Origin: Streptomyces sp. Isolate_45
GTDB lineage: Bacteria; Actinomycetota; Actinomycetes; Streptomycetales; Streptomycetaceae
Reading direction: 5' to 3'
Length of the DNA: 64,000 bases
NCBI RefSeq assembly: GCF_024721315.2
Contig: NZ_JANFAK020000029.1
Location: forward strand, 1-64,000
The position numbers and the translations under genes are program-made. Below the pieces are notes generated by a model. That model was not told the origin of the DNA. It was given only the letters and a program-made list of their open reading frames with translations, and did no database searches. Below, one piece after another: positions 30,620-39,688 of this stretch; positions within the stretch are counted from its first letter, which is position 1; each line of letters begins with the position of its first letter.

Positions 30620-31780
30620 TCAGGTGCGGAAGGGGCCGGTCACCTCGTAGGTGATGCCGTTGGAGGAGCTGCCCGTGGTGCCGCGCTGGCTGCTGAAGTA
30701 CAGGCGGTTGCCGGCCGGGGAGAACGCCGGGCCGGTGATCTCCGAGGAGGACTGGCCGGTGATCCGGAGGAACGGGGCCACCACGTCGTCCGGGGTGATC
30801 ACGCAGATCTCCATGTTGCCGCCGTCCTCGGCGACGTACAGGTCCCCGTACGAGGACCCGGTCACGTTGTCCACACCGGTCAGCGGGGCCGCGCCGCCGG
30901 GGACCAGGGAGTCGTCGTAGGCCAGCTCGTAGGTGTTGGTGGCGAGGTTGAGCTGCCAGACGCGGTTGTCGCCCTTGGTGGTGAACCAGACGGTGTCGTT
31001 GGCGTAGTGGCAGCCCTCGCCGCCGTTGAACTTCTTCGACCCCGAGACCTGGCTGCGGGTGGCCGTCGGCGAGCCGTCCGGGTCGGGCACGTTGGCCCAG
31101 GTGAAGGAGCCCGAGGTGGCCGTGCCCGCCTTGAGGACCTGGAGGGTGCCGGAGGACAGGTTGCCCCAGGTCGTCGGGATGAAGCGGTAGAAGCAGCCGC
31201 TCGTCTCGTCCTCGGTCAGGTAGATCACCTGGCGCACCGGGTCCGCCGCCGCGGCCTCGTGCTTGAAGCGGCCCATCGCGGGGCGCTGCACCGACGCGTT
31301 GATGCCGTACGGGTCGGCCTCGTAGACGAAGCCGCGGTCGACCTCCTCGCACGACAGCCAGGTGTTCCACGGGGTCTTGCCGCCCGCACAGTTCTGGCGG
31401 GTGTTGGAGAGGATCCGGTAGGCGCCGGTGACGGTGCCGGACGAGTTGAACCTGACGGCGCTCGCCCCGCCGGACGGGTTGATCTCCGAGTTGGACACGT
31501 AGATCCAGCCGGAGCCGTCGACGTAGCAGGCACCGCCGTCCGGGGCGCTGTGCCAGGTGTACGAGGTGCCGGCGACGGTCTGGCCGGAGCGGGCGATGAC
31601 CCGGCTGGTGAACCCGGCGGGCAGCATGATGCCGTTCGCGTCGGCCGCGCCGAGCGCCCCGTAGGGGCCGGCGCCGGGCTGGGCGGGTGCCGCGTAGGCG
31701 GCTCCCCGCATCAACGTGCCCCCGAAGGCGGCGGCGGACGAGCCGATGACAGCACCGCGCAGGAAGGTACGACGTTCCAC
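30620..31780 (-). CDS. Tat-exported PhoX/DUF839 family protein
   Basis: The 386-residue protein starts with a twin-arginine signal (VERRTFLRGAVIGSSAAAFGG), cleaved near AYAAPAQ. The mature part is a DUF839/PhoX-like beta-propeller with CEEVDRGFVYEADPYGI, YLTEDETSGCFYRFIP and a GGEGCHYANDTVWFTTKGDNRVW region. PhoX enzymes are calcium/iron-dependent alkaline phosphatases. This member is shorter than the Pseudomonas enzyme, so phosphatase activity is an inference. GTG 31780 was chosen because AGGAG lies upstream; extending to 31909 would hide the Tat motif at residue 44. Confidence 0.85.
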   Translation of the reverse strand: MERRTFLRGAVIGSSAAAFGGTLMRGAAYAAPAQPGAGPYGALGAADANGIMLPAGFTSRVIARSGQTVAGTSYTWHSAPDGGACYVDGSGWIYVSNSEINPSGGASAVRFNSSGTVTGAYRILSNTRQNCAGGKTPWNTWLSCEEVDRGFVYEADPYGINASVQRPAMGRFKHEAAAADPVRQVIYLTEDETSGCFYRFIPTTWGNLSSGTLQVLKAGTATSGSFTWANVPDPDGSPTATRSQVSGSKKFNGGEGCHYANDTVWFTTKGDNRVWQLNLATNTYELAYDDSLVPGGAAPLTGVDNVTGSSYGDLYVAEDGGNMEICVITPDDVVAPFLRITGQSSSEITGPAFSPAGNRLYFSSQRGTTGSSSNGITYEVTGPFRT

Positions 31781-31855
31781 GGTCACTCCTGTGGGAGGAA
31801 GGCCCCGCGTCCGGTCGGGCGCGAGGTCGCATGCGTCGAGGAACCTAGAGGCGTC

Positions 31856-31876
31856 GAATTGACGTGACGTCAATTC
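31856..31876. promoter_or_regulatory. Palindrome upstream of the PhoX-like gene
   Basis: The 10-bp arm GAATTGACGT and its complement are separated by a single G, 76 bases before the PhoX-like start. It contains TTGACG on both strands and may be an operator over the promoter. It does not resemble PhoP direct repeats. Confidence 0.55.
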
Positions 31877-32186
31877 CTCATGACGCACGAGCGACCGGCT
31901 CGGGGTCAATCCTTCGGCGGTGACTTCCGTACACCCGGACGTTCCCCGCGGGACGCTTCGGCGGCTGTCGGGCCCCCGGGTGCCGTGCGCGGGGGACCGG
32001 CCGGCCGCGGCCGGGTCCTGCCCGGAAGGTGACCCGGCCCACCCCGCTGACCAGTGCCTTCGTCCGGGTGGGCGGGATCGGCGAAAAAAGTTCGCCGGGC
32101 GCCGATGAGTTTCGCCGGCGGCTCCCGTCTACCCCTCGAACACCACGGAACGGCGCCGCGCCGCACACGAGAGAAGAGGGACCGAG

Positions 32187-32594
32187 ATGTCCGCCACCAT
32201 GATCTTCGTCAACCTGCCGGTCAAGGACCTGGACGCCGCCAAGGCCTTCTGGAGCAAGCTCGGCTACTCCCTCAACGCCCAGTTCTCCGACGAGAACTGC
32301 GCCTCGGTGGTGATCAGCGACACGATCGTCGCCATGCTGCTGACCGAGGCCCGGTACAAGGACTTCACCCACAAGGAGATCGCCGACGCCACCCGCACCT
32401 CGGAGGTGCTCCTGTGTCTGAGCGCCGAGAGCCGCACGGCGGTCGACGAGCTCGTCGACGCGGCCGTGGGCGCCGGGGCCACCGAGCCCCGGCCGGCCCA
32501 GGACCACGGTTTCATGTACGGGCGGGCCTTCGACGACCTCGACGGCCACACCTGGGAGATCATGTGGATGGACCCGGCCGCCCTCCAGGGCTGA
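32187..32594 (+). CDS. VOC (glyoxalase-fold) family protein
   Basis: The 135-residue protein has the vicinal-oxygen-chelate fold. It starts IFVNLPVKDLDAAKAFWSKLGY and has a conserved C-terminal FDDLDGHTWEIMWMD, as in small single-domain members of the glyoxalase/bleomycin-resistance superfamily. The metal ligands of true glyoxalases are only partly present, so the activity is unknown. The ATG follows a purine-rich AGAGGGA site. Confidence 0.85.
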   Translation: MSATMIFVNLPVKDLDAAKAFWSKLGYSLNAQFSDENCASVVISDTIVAMLLTEARYKDFTHKEIADATRTSEVLLCLSAESRTAVDELVDAAVGAGATEPRPAQDHGFMYGRAFDDLDGHTWEIMWMDPAALQG

Positions 32595-32634
32595 GCCCGG
32601 ACCGGGCCTGGGCCGGGGCCGGGTCGGTCCGGGC
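32595..32634. terminator. Bidirectional hairpin between the VOC gene and nirD
   Basis: Ten-bp arms (GCCCGGACCG and its complement CGGTCCGGGC) begin directly after the VOC stop and end five bases before the nirD stop. The loop is 20 G/C-rich bases. Confidence 0.65.
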
Positions 32635-32639
32635 GGGGC

Positions 32640-32972
32640 TCACGAGGTCGCGGCGGTCCGCACCGGATAGGTCCGGACCGTCACCCCCTCGTCGTCCAGG
32701 CAGCGCCCCGACTCCAGGTCGAAGCGTTGCTTGAGCAGCGGCGAGGCGACGAAGGGCCGCCCCGCCGCGCAGCCGACCAGCCCGCGCGACAACACGTGCG
32801 CGCCGGTGAAGGGGTCCTGGTTGCCGATGGCCCAGGGCCGCCCCGAGCGGTCCACGAAGACCGCGGCCTGGCTCCCGTCGGGGAGCAGCGCGGCGACCCC
32901 GCGCCCGGGAACGAGCGCGGACAGCTCGCACACCGTGAGCCAGCCTTCGGCCACCCGCAGTTCGACGGTCAT
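32640..32972 (-). CDS. nirD: Nitrite reductase (NADH) small subunit
   Basis: The 110-residue protein has a Rieske-like fold (WLTVCELSALVPGRGVAALLPDG, AIGNQDPFTGAHVLSRGLVG, DLESGRCLDDEGV) that lacks the iron-sulfur ligands, as normal for NirD. It pairs with NirB, the catalytic subunit for reducing nitrite to ammonium. Its ATG overlaps the nirB stop (ATGA), so the two are translated together. Confidence 0.95.
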   Translation of the reverse strand: MTVELRVAEGWLTVCELSALVPGRGVAALLPDGSQAAVFVDRSGRPWAIGNQDPFTGAHVLSRGLVGCAAGRPFVASPLLKQRFDLESGRCLDDEGVTVRTYPVRTAATS

Positions 32973-35494
32973 CGGACGGCTCCTCCTATGGTCAGGACGG
33001 CCAGGTCGGGCTTGACCTGGTCGCGTTCGGGGACGAACCTCACGGTCGGGTCCGGGGCCCCGGGCGCGTTGACGAAGGACACGAACCGGCGCAACCGCTC
33101 CGGGTCCTGAAGGGTTTCGGCCCATTCGTCGCGGTAGTGCGCCACGTGCCCGGCCATCAGCGACTCCAGCTCCGCGCACAGGCCGAGCGAGTCGTGCACG
33201 ATCACGTCCCGCAGGTGGGACAGGCCGCCCTCCAGCCGGTCCAGCCAGGTGGAGGTCCGCTCCAGCCGGTCTGCGGTGCGGATGTAGAACATCAGGAACC
33301 GGTCGATCAACCGGACCAGTTCGGCGTCCGACAGGTCCTGGGCCAGGAGGTCGGCATGGCGCGGGGTGGCCCCGCCGTTGCCGCCGACGTAGAGGTTCCA
33401 GCCGCTCGCCGTCGCGATGACCCCGAAGTCCTTGCTCTGCGCCTCCGCGCACTCGCGGGCGCAGCCCGACACGGCCGACTTCAGCTTGTGCGGGGCGCGC
33501 AGGCCGCGGTAGCGCAGCTCCAGGTCGATGGCCATCCGTACGCTGTCCTGGACCCCGTAGCGGCACCAGGTCTGCCCCACGCAGGACTTCACCGTCCGCA
33601 GGGCCTTCCCGTACGCGTGCCCGGACTCGAACCCGGCGTCGACGAGGCGGGCCCAGATCCGCGGGAGCTGGTCGACGCTCGCGCCGAAGAGGTCGATGCG
33701 CTGCCCGCCGGTGATCTTCGTGTAGAGGCCGAAGTCGCGGGCCACCTCGCCGATCACGATGAGCTTGTCGGGGGTGATCTCGCCGCCCGGGATGCGCGGG
33801 ACGACCGAGTACGAGCCGTTGCGCTGGAGGTTCGCGAGGAAGTGGTCGTTGGTGTCCTGGAGGGCGGCCTGCTCCCCGTCGAGGACGTAGCCGCTGGCCC
33901 CGAGGACGGGGGCGAGCGAGGCGATGATCGACCCGACGGTGGGCTTGCAGACCTCGCAGCCGTCGCCGCCGCGGGCCTCCGGCCGGCCGTGGCCGTCGAG
34001 GATCTCCTCGTACGAGACGAGCCGGCGGGTGCGGACGATCTCGTAGAGCTCGGCCCGGGTGTACGGGAAGCAGCCGCACAGGCCCTTGTCGGTGGCGGCG
34101 GGCAGCAGCTGCCCGATCACCTTGACGCAACTGCCGCACCCGGTGCCCGCCTTGGTGCACTTCTTGACCTCGGGCAGGGTGGCGCAGGCGGTGATGGCCT
34201 TCTTGGTGACGTTGTGGCAGGAGCAGATCACCGCGCTGTCGGGGAGCGCCGACGGGCCCAGCTGTGCGGCGGGACCGAGCCCCGCGGGCAGCACCAGTTG
34301 CTCGGGGGAGACGGGCGGGACGCTGCCGGTGAGCGGGCGCAGCAGGCCGTAGGAGTCGGCGTCGCCGACCAGGACCCCGCCGAGCAGGACGCCGTCGGGG
34401 GAGACCACCAGCTTCTTGTAGACGCCGGAGCGGGAGTCGGACCAGACGACGTCGAGGCTGCCGGGGGCGGTGCCGTGGGCGTCGCCGAACGAGGCCACGT
34501 CCACGCCGAGCAGCTTGAGCTTCGTGGAGAGGTCGGCGCCGGTGAACTCCTTCTCGCGGCCCAGCAGGTCCTCGGCGGCCGTCTCCGCCATCTCGTACCC
34601 GGGGGCGACCAGGCCGTAGACGCGGCCGTCGCTCGCCAACGCGCACTCGCCGATGGCGTAGACGTGCGGGTCGGAGGTGCGGCAGCGGGAGTCGACGGCG
34701 ATGCCGCCGCGTTCGCCGACGTCGAGGCGGGCCTCGCGGGCGAGCTGGTCGCGCGGGCGGACGCCGGCGGAGAAGACGACCAGGTCGGTGTCGACCGTCG
34801 AACCGTCGGAGAGCCGCATTCCGCTGACGGCGCCGTCCTCCCCCGTGAGCACCTCCTGGGTGCCGACCCCGGTGTGCACGGTCAACCCCATGGATTCGAT
34901 GGTGCGCAGCAGCGCCGCGCCGCCTCCCTCGTCGACCTGGACGGGCATCAGGCGGGGCGCGAACTCGACGACGCGGGTGACGAGCCCCAGCCCCTTCAGG
35001 GCGCCGGCCGCCTCCAGGCCCAGCAGGCCGCCACCGACGACCGCGCCGCTGGTGCGGGTCTTCGCGTACTCCTCGATCGCGAGGAGGTCCTCGATGGTGC
35101 GGTAGACGAAGCAGCCGGGGGCGTCCTTGCCGGGGACGGGCGGCACGAACGGGTAGCTGCCGGTCGCCAGGACGAGCACGTCGTACGGGAACACCCGCCC
35201 GGAGCGGGAGGTCACCGTGCGGGCGTCCCGGTCGATGCTCTCGGCGGGGTCGTCGAGGTGCAGGTCGATGCCGTTGTCCCGGAGGAAACCGGCCGGGGTC
35301 AGCGACAGGTCCTCGGGGGTCGACCCGGAGAAGTACGAGGTCAGGTGCACGCGGTCGTATGCGGGCCGGGGCTCCTCGCACAGCACGGTGATGCGGTGCG
35401 TGGCGGTGGCGCCGCGCTCGGCGAGCGCCTCCAGGTAGCGCTGGCCGACCATGCCGTGCCCGATGAGCACGATTGCGGGCAAGGGCTCGGTCAT
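32969..35494 (-). CDS. nirB: Assimilatory nitrite reductase (NADH) large subunit
   Basis: NirB reduces nitrite to ammonium with NADH in the cytosol. The 841-residue protein has an N-terminal FAD/NADH module (IVLIGHGMVGQRYLEAL, ATGSYPFVPPVPG, GGGLLGLEAAGALKG), a BFD-like [2Fe-2S] domain (CSCHNVTKKAI, CGSCVK), and the siroheme-[4Fe-4S] domain with CVGQTWCRYG and SGCARECAEAQ. This is full length. GGAGG precedes the ATG by eight bases, and only one base separates it from the upstream flavin reductase stop. The siroheme need links it to the chelatase gene at 48474-49193. Confidence 0.96.
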   Translation of the reverse strand: MTEPLPAIVLIGHGMVGQRYLEALAERGATATHRITVLCEEPRPAYDRVHLTSYFSGSTPEDLSLTPAGFLRDNGIDLHLDDPAESIDRDARTVTSRSGRVFPYDVLVLATGSYPFVPPVPGKDAPGCFVYRTIEDLLAIEEYAKTRTSGAVVGGGLLGLEAAGALKGLGLVTRVVEFAPRLMPVQVDEGGGAALLRTIESMGLTVHTGVGTQEVLTGEDGAVSGMRLSDGSTVDTDLVVFSAGVRPRDQLAREARLDVGERGGIAVDSRCRTSDPHVYAIGECALASDGRVYGLVAPGYEMAETAAEDLLGREKEFTGADLSTKLKLLGVDVASFGDAHGTAPGSLDVVWSDSRSGVYKKLVVSPDGVLLGGVLVGDADSYGLLRPLTGSVPPVSPEQLVLPAGLGPAAQLGPSALPDSAVICSCHNVTKKAITACATLPEVKKCTKAGTGCGSCVKVIGQLLPAATDKGLCGCFPYTRAELYEIVRTRRLVSYEEILDGHGRPEARGGDGCEVCKPTVGSIIASLAPVLGASGYVLDGEQAALQDTNDHFLANLQRNGSYSVVPRIPGGEITPDKLIVIGEVARDFGLYTKITGGQRIDLFGASVDQLPRIWARLVDAGFESGHAYGKALRTVKSCVGQTWCRYGVQDSVRMAIDLELRYRGLRAPHKLKSAVSGCARECAEAQSKDFGVIATASGWNLYVGGNGGATPRHADLLAQDLSDAELVRLIDRFLMFYIRTADRLERTSTWLDRLEGGLSHLRDVIVHDSLGLCAELESLMAGHVAHYRDEWAETLQDPERLRRFVSFVNAPGAPDPTVRFVPERDQVKPDLAVLTIGGAVR

Positions 35495-35495
35495 G

Positions 35496-36902
35496 TCAGT
35501 GGCCTCCGTCGTCGGTGAGCAGGTGGAACAGGTCGTGCAGCGACTCGTCGTCCGCCCAGGTGCGGGCCAGGGCCCCCACGGTGGAGAGCTCGCCGAGCAG
35601 TACCCCGCCGACGAGCCGGTCGCCGCGGACGACGACCTTCCGGTAGGTCCGGCGGGTGGCGTCGGCGAGGCGGACCACGTCGTCGCCGGGCAGCGGGGTG
35701 GGCTCGCCGAAGGCGGCCAGGTCGAAGTGGCCGTCCCCCGGGCCGGTGCGGCCGAGGGTGAGGCGGGTGAGGGCGCGGGTCCCGGCGTACGGGGTGACCG
35801 AGGGGGCCGCCCCGTCGCCGCCCGTCAGCAGGGCGGCGAGGGTCTCGGCCTGCTCCAGCGCGGGTCCGGCCAGGCCGTACACCCGGCCCGCGTGCTCGGC
35901 GCAGTCGCCGATGGCGTGGATGCGGGGGTCGCTGGTGCGGAGTTGGTCGTCGACCACGACGCCCTTGCGGACGTCGAGCCCGGCCGCCCGCGCCAGACCG
36001 GTACGGGGGCGAACGCCGCAGGCCAGTACGACGAGGTCGGCGTCGAGCCGGTAGCCGTCGGCGAGCTCGACCCCGGTGACCCGGCGTCGCTCGGGGTGGG
36101 CGGGGGCGGCGACCGGACCCGCGACGGGGACGCTGCCCGTGCCGGAGTGCGGGGGGCTGTCCGTGCCGGGCCTCGGGGTGCTGTTCGTGCCGGAGTGCGG
36201 GGCGCTGTTCGTGCCGGGCCTCGGGGTGCTGTTCGTGCCGGGTCCTTGGTCGCCGGCCGTGGTCAGGCCGCGGACCCGGCATTCCGTGTGGATCTCCACG
36301 CCGAGGGCCGTCAGGTGCGTGTGCAGCAGCGCCGAGGCGTCCGCGTCCAGCTGGCGCTCCATCAGGCGCTCCGCCTGCTGCGCGAGCACCACCTGGGCAC
36401 CCCGCGCGGCCAGCGCACGGGCCGCGGACACCCCCAGCAGACCGCCGCCGATCACCACCGCCCGCACCCCGGGCCGCACCGCCGCGTCCAGGGCCAGGCA
36501 GTCGTCCATGGTGCGGAACGCGTGCACCCCGTCGGGCAGTTCCCGGCCGTCGGGCGGGAACAGCCCGCGCAGCGGCGGCAGCACTGGGTTCGACCCGGTG
36601 GCCAGGACCAGTACGTCGTACTCCGGCGCCGTGCCGTCGTCGCAGTGCACCCGCCGGTCCGCCCGGTCGATGCGGACCGCTCGGACGCCCCGGCGCAGCA
36701 CCGGGCCGGGCGCGGGCAGCGCCGTCACCTTGGGCGGGTACCGGCCGGCGAGTACCTCGGCGAGCAGGACCCGGTTGTACGGCGCGTGCGTCTCCTCCCC
36801 GAGGACGGTCACCGCCGGTCCCCGCTCCGCGCCGAGCCGCTGTGCGAGCCGCAGGCCCGCCAGCCCTCCGCCGATCACCACCACACGCTGCTCCGAGGTC
36901 AT
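35496..36902 (-). CDS. NAD(P)/FAD-dependent reductase of the nitrite/nitrate operon (NasB-like)
   Basis: The 468-residue protein is a pyridine nucleotide-disulphide oxidoreductase with VVVIGGGLAGLRLAQRL at the N-terminus, ATGSNPVLPPL, AVVIGGGLLGVSAARAL and the FAD motif IHAIGDCAEH. It resembles the N-terminal module of NirB and is the first gene of the nir operon. Probable role: electron supply to nitrate or nitrite reduction. An insertion of about 40 residues (GTNSTPRP/GTNSAPHS-type 8-residue repeats, coded at 36139-36249) lies between the second dinucleotide-binding region and the rest. The insertion is uncommon in this family and probably forms a loop. Confidence 0.9.
   Translation of the reverse strand: MTSEQRVVVIGGGLAGLRLAQRLGAERGPAVTVLGEETHAPYNRVLLAEVLAGRYPPKVTALPAPGPVLRRGVRAVRIDRADRRVHCDDGTAPEYDVLVLATGSNPVLPPLRGLFPPDGRELPDGVHAFRTMDDCLALDAAVRPGVRAVVIGGGLLGVSAARALAARGAQVVLAQQAERLMERQLDADASALLHTHLTALGVEIHTECRVRGLTTAGDQGPGTNSTPRPGTNSAPHSGTNSTPRPGTDSPPHSGTGSVPVAGPVAAPAHPERRRVTGVELADGYRLDADLVVLACGVRPRTGLARAAGLDVRKGVVVDDQLRTSDPRIHAIGDCAEHAGRVYGLAGPALEQAETLAALLTGGDGAAPSVTPYAGTRALTRLTLGRTGPGDGHFDLAAFGEPTPLPGDDVVRLADATRRTYRKVVVRGDRLVGGVLLGELSTVGALARTWADDESLHDLFHLLTDDGGH
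36139..36249 (-). repeat. 24-bp tandem repeat inside the flavin reductase gene
   Basis: Four 24-bp copies begin at 36139, 36163, 36187 and 36211, with a partial fifth. They alternate between two forms (GTGCCGGAGTGC... and GTGCCGGGCCTC...), giving a 48-bp higher-order repeat. Each codes for eight residues, so copy-number changes keep the frame. Confidence 0.9.
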
Positions 36903-36924
36903 GGCACGAGCGTGCGCGGCCGCT

Positions 36925-36951
36925 GTTTCCCCTCGGCATCGCCCCTGTTAC
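36925..36951 (-). promoter_or_regulatory. Possible GlnR site upstream of the nir operon
   Basis: On the minus strand GTAAC (36951-36947) and GAAAC (36929-36925) are exactly 22 bases apart, the period of GlnR boxes. GATGC sits at the intermediate position. It lies within 50 bases of the operon start. The match to the full consensus is partial. Confidence 0.4.
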
Positions 36952-36986
36952 CCGGACGGAACGCCGACCTCAGCGCCCGGATCGCA

Positions 36987-37034
36987 GGCCGGTGAGGCGT
37001 CCCACGAGGGCCCGGATTAAGGGCCGGTGAGGCG
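36987..37034. repeat. 35-bp-spaced direct repeat upstream of the ferric reductase-like gene
   Basis: GGCCGGTGAGGCG occurs at 36987-36999 and 37022-37034 in the divergent promoter region. It may be a regulator binding site or a short duplication. Confidence 0.6.
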
Positions 37035-37096
37035 CCCCTCAAGGCCGCCTTAAGGATCACCCCGGGCGCCCGGACGGGCCCCGGAGGCCGCCTAGC

Positions 37097-38401
37097 GTGA
37101 GCGGCATGCGAGATGCGGCGGTGCGGGTCAAGGGCGGGATGCTGGTCGGAGCGGGACTGGTGACCCTGCTCTGGGCGGCCCAGGTGCGCCCCTCGGCCCG
37201 GCTCGACGCGCTCTTCGCGACCGCCGCGCACCTGACCGGCCTCCTCGCCGGGTACGGAGTGCTCGTCATGCTGTTCCTCATGGCCCGGGTGCCCGCCGTC
37301 GAGCACGGCGTCGGCGCCGACCGGCTCGCCCGCTGGCACGCCTTCGCGGGCCGGCACGTGCTCCTGCTCTGCTTCGGGCACGGCCTGTTCGCCCTGCTCG
37401 GGTACGCCGTGCACGAGGGCGTCGACGTGCTCTCCGCCGCCCGGGAGCTGCTCGGCTACCCCGCGCTCGCCGCCGCCGCGGCCGGGACGGTCCTGCTGGC
37501 CGCGGTCGGCGTGACCTCGGCCCGCGCCGTACGCCGCCGGATCCCCCACGAAACCTGGCGCGGGGTCCACCTCCTGGTCCACCTCGCCGTCGCCCTGGGC
37601 TTCGTCCACCAGCTCGCCGGGCCCGACCTCGCGGCCGTCGCCTGGTTCTGGGCCCTCGCCCACGCCGTCGTCGCCGTCCTGCTGGTCTGGTACCGGGTCG
37701 TGGTCCCCGTACGCCAGGCCCTGCGGCACGCGCTGCGGGTCGCCGAGGTGCGGGTGGAGGGGCCCGGGGTGGTGTCCGTCGTCATGTACGGGCAGCACCT
37801 CGCCGAACTGCGCGCCGAGCCGGGACAGTTCCTGCGCTGGCGCTTCCTCCAGCGACGGCTCTGGTACACCGCCCTGCCGTTCTCCCTGTCCGCGCCCGTC
37901 GACGGGGGCCGGCTGCGGATCACCGTCAAGGCGCTAGGCGGCCACTCCCGACGGATCCGCCGGCTGCGCCCCGGTACGCGCGTCCTGGCCACCGGCCCGT
38001 TCGGGGCGCTCACCGCCGCCCGGCGGACCAGGCCCAAGGTGCTGCTGATCGCCGGTGGGGTCGGGATCACCCCGATGCGGGCCCTGTTCGAGACCCTGCC
38101 CGGCGGGCCGGGGGACATCACGCTGCTCTACCGGGCCGGCGCCGAGGAGCAGCTCGTGCTGCGGACCGAGCTGGAGGCCATAGCCGCCGGACGCGGGGCA
38201 GGGCTGCACTACCTGCTCGGGCCGTCGGGGGCCGCGTACGACCCGCTCGCCCCGCAGGCGCTGACCGCGCTGGTGCCGGACCTCGCGGAGCACGACGTGT
38301 ACCTGTGCGGGCCGCCCGGGATGACGGAGGCGACCCTGGCCGCCCTGCTGCGGGCCGGGGTGCCGGCGGACCGCGTGCACAGCGAGTGCTTCAGCTTCTG
38401 A
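37097..38401 (+). CDS. Ferric reductase-like/ferredoxin-NADP reductase family membrane protein
   Basis: The 434-residue protein has an N-terminal ferric-reductase-type membrane domain (about residues 12-215, six helices). Paired histidines occur in RWHAFAGRHVLLLCFGHGLF and GVHLLVHLAVALGFVHQL and are likely haem ligands. The C-terminal half is an FAD/NADPH module with LPFSLSAPVDGG, IAGGVGITPMRALFE and the terminal CGPPGMTEATLAALLRAG. It would move electrons from NAD(P)H across the membrane. The acceptor is unknown. GTG 37097 has GGAGG nine bases upstream. ATG 37106 with a -10-like TAGCGT is the alternative. It diverges from the nir operon. Confidence 0.85.
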   Translation: MSGMRDAAVRVKGGMLVGAGLVTLLWAAQVRPSARLDALFATAAHLTGLLAGYGVLVMLFLMARVPAVEHGVGADRLARWHAFAGRHVLLLCFGHGLFALLGYAVHEGVDVLSAARELLGYPALAAAAAGTVLLAAVGVTSARAVRRRIPHETWRGVHLLVHLAVALGFVHQLAGPDLAAVAWFWALAHAVVAVLLVWYRVVVPVRQALRHALRVAEVRVEGPGVVSVVMYGQHLAELRAEPGQFLRWRFLQRRLWYTALPFSLSAPVDGGRLRITVKALGGHSRRIRRLRPGTRVLATGPFGALTAARRTRPKVLLIAGGVGITPMRALFETLPGGPGDITLLYRAGAEEQLVLRTELEAIAAGRGAGLHYLLGPSGAAYDPLAPQALTALVPDLAEHDVYLCGPPGMTEATLAALLRAGVPADRVHSECFSF

Positions 38402-38557
38402 ACCCGGGGCCGCGACCCGCCTCTCGGCCCTTCCGCGCCGGTCTTCCGTCCGCTCCCGCCCCGCCCTTGCCTCGCCCCTGCCCTTGCCCCTGCCCCGCGC
38501 CTGCTCCCGCTCCCCGCTTCCCGCTTCCGTACGTCCCGCCGAGAGGTCACCGCGCCC

Positions 38558-38839
38558 ATGCGTCACCCCCTGCACGTCGCCCTGCCGTTGTCCGCGACCG
38601 CCCCCACGGCCCCGGCCGCGGGCCGGCACCGCAAGCCGCGCCGGGAGTCCCTCGTACGGGTCGGGCCGGGCGCGGCGGCCCGCGTACCGGCGCCGCGACG
38701 GCTGGCGGCGGGCCTCGGGCTGGCCGGGGCGCTGATCGCGACCGCGCTGACGGCCGTGGTGGACCCGGCTGCTCCGGTGGCTCCGGACCGGGTGCCCGCC
38801 CGGCAAAGCTCAACCTTCGCGCAAGTTTCCGGCGATTGA
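38558..38839 (+). CDS. Small putative membrane protein
   Basis: The 93-residue frame has a basic, Pro-rich N-terminal half, one hydrophobic segment (about residues 50-68) and a short polar tail. I recognise no domain. It follows the ferric reductase-like gene by 156 bases. In related loci an FMN-binding protein often occupies this place, so it could be a remnant or a substitute. The upstream stretch 38402-38557 is a C/T-rich low-complexity tract with repeated CCCTTGCC-like words. The gene may be spurious. Confidence 0.45.
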   Translation: MRHPLHVALPLSATAPTAPAAGRHRKPRRESLVRVGPGAAARVPAPRRLAAGLGLAGALIATALTAVVDPAAPVAPDRVPARQSSTFAQVSGD

Positions 38840-38875
38840 TGGCCGCTGCACCGATCCGCTCCATAGGGTCGTCAG

Positions 38876-39652
38876 GTGCCTGACATATCAACAGCGATGA
38901 TCATCGTGCTGTGCGTGGCCGCCGCGGCGGCCGGCTGGATCGACGCGGTGGTGGGCGGCGGCGGACTGCTCCTCCTGCCCGCCCTGCTGCTCGGCCTGCC
39001 CAACGCCCACCCCGCGACCGTGCTCGGGACGAACAAGGCGGTGGCCATCGTCGGCACGGCCGGCGCGGCCGTCACGTACGCCCGCAAGGCCCCGGTGGAC
39101 GTGAGGATCGCCGTCCGGATCGGCCTGGCGGCGCTCGCCGGGTCGATGGGCGGGGCCGCTCTCGCGGGCGGCATCAGCAAGGACGCCCTCCGGCCGCTGA
39201 TCATGGTCGTCCTGGTGGTGGTCGCCGCGGTGGTGATCTTCAAGCCGGGGTTCGGCGCCGCGCCCTCCGCCTCGCCCGTCTCCCGCGGCCGGGTCCTGCT
39301 GACCATCGCCCTCGCGGGCCTCGGCATCGGCTTCTACGACGGCCTCATCGGACCGGGCACCGGAACCTTCCTGGTACTCGCGCTCACCGCCCTGCTCCAC
39401 CTCGACCTGGTCACCGCCTCCGCCACCGCCAAGATCGTCAACACCTGCACGAACGCCGGAGCGCTCGCGATGTTCGCCCACCAGGGCATGGTGCTCTGGC
39501 AACTGGCCGCCCTCATGGCGGTCTTCAACCTGGCCGGCGGCATGATCGGCGCCCGCATGGCGCTCAAGAAGGGCAGCGGCTTCGTCCGCGGCGTGCTGCT
39601 GACGGTCGTGGGCGCGCTCGTCGTCAAGCTCGGCTTCGAGCAGTGGGGATAG
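38876..39652 (+). CDS. TauE/SafE (TSUP) family permease
   Basis: The 258-residue membrane protein has about eight helices in two halves. It starts with AAAAAGWIDAVVGGGGLLLLPALLLGLP, contains GTNKAVAIVGTAGAA, and has the second-half motif GFYDGLIGPGTGTFLV. The family exports sulfite, sulfonates or related anions. The substrate is unknown; proximity to the nitrite/sulfite-type reductase genes is suggestive only. The start is GTG 38876. Confidence 0.9.
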   Translation: MPDISTAMIIVLCVAAAAAGWIDAVVGGGGLLLLPALLLGLPNAHPATVLGTNKAVAIVGTAGAAVTYARKAPVDVRIAVRIGLAALAGSMGGAALAGGISKDALRPLIMVVLVVVAAVVIFKPGFGAAPSASPVSRGRVLLTIALAGLGIGFYDGLIGPGTGTFLVLALTALLHLDLVTASATAKIVNTCTNAGALAMFAHQGMVLWQLAALMAVFNLAGGMIGARMALKKGSGFVRGVLLTVVGALVVKLGFEQWG

Positions 39653-39688
39653 CGGTGGGGACAGCGCTGGGGACCGGGGAGCGACGGG

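Noticed and set aside
38402..38557. C/T-rich tract with CCCTTGCC-like words as a possible regulatory or repeat element
   Set aside because: Low-complexity composition without an ordered repeat unit; only mentioned with the adjacent small gene.
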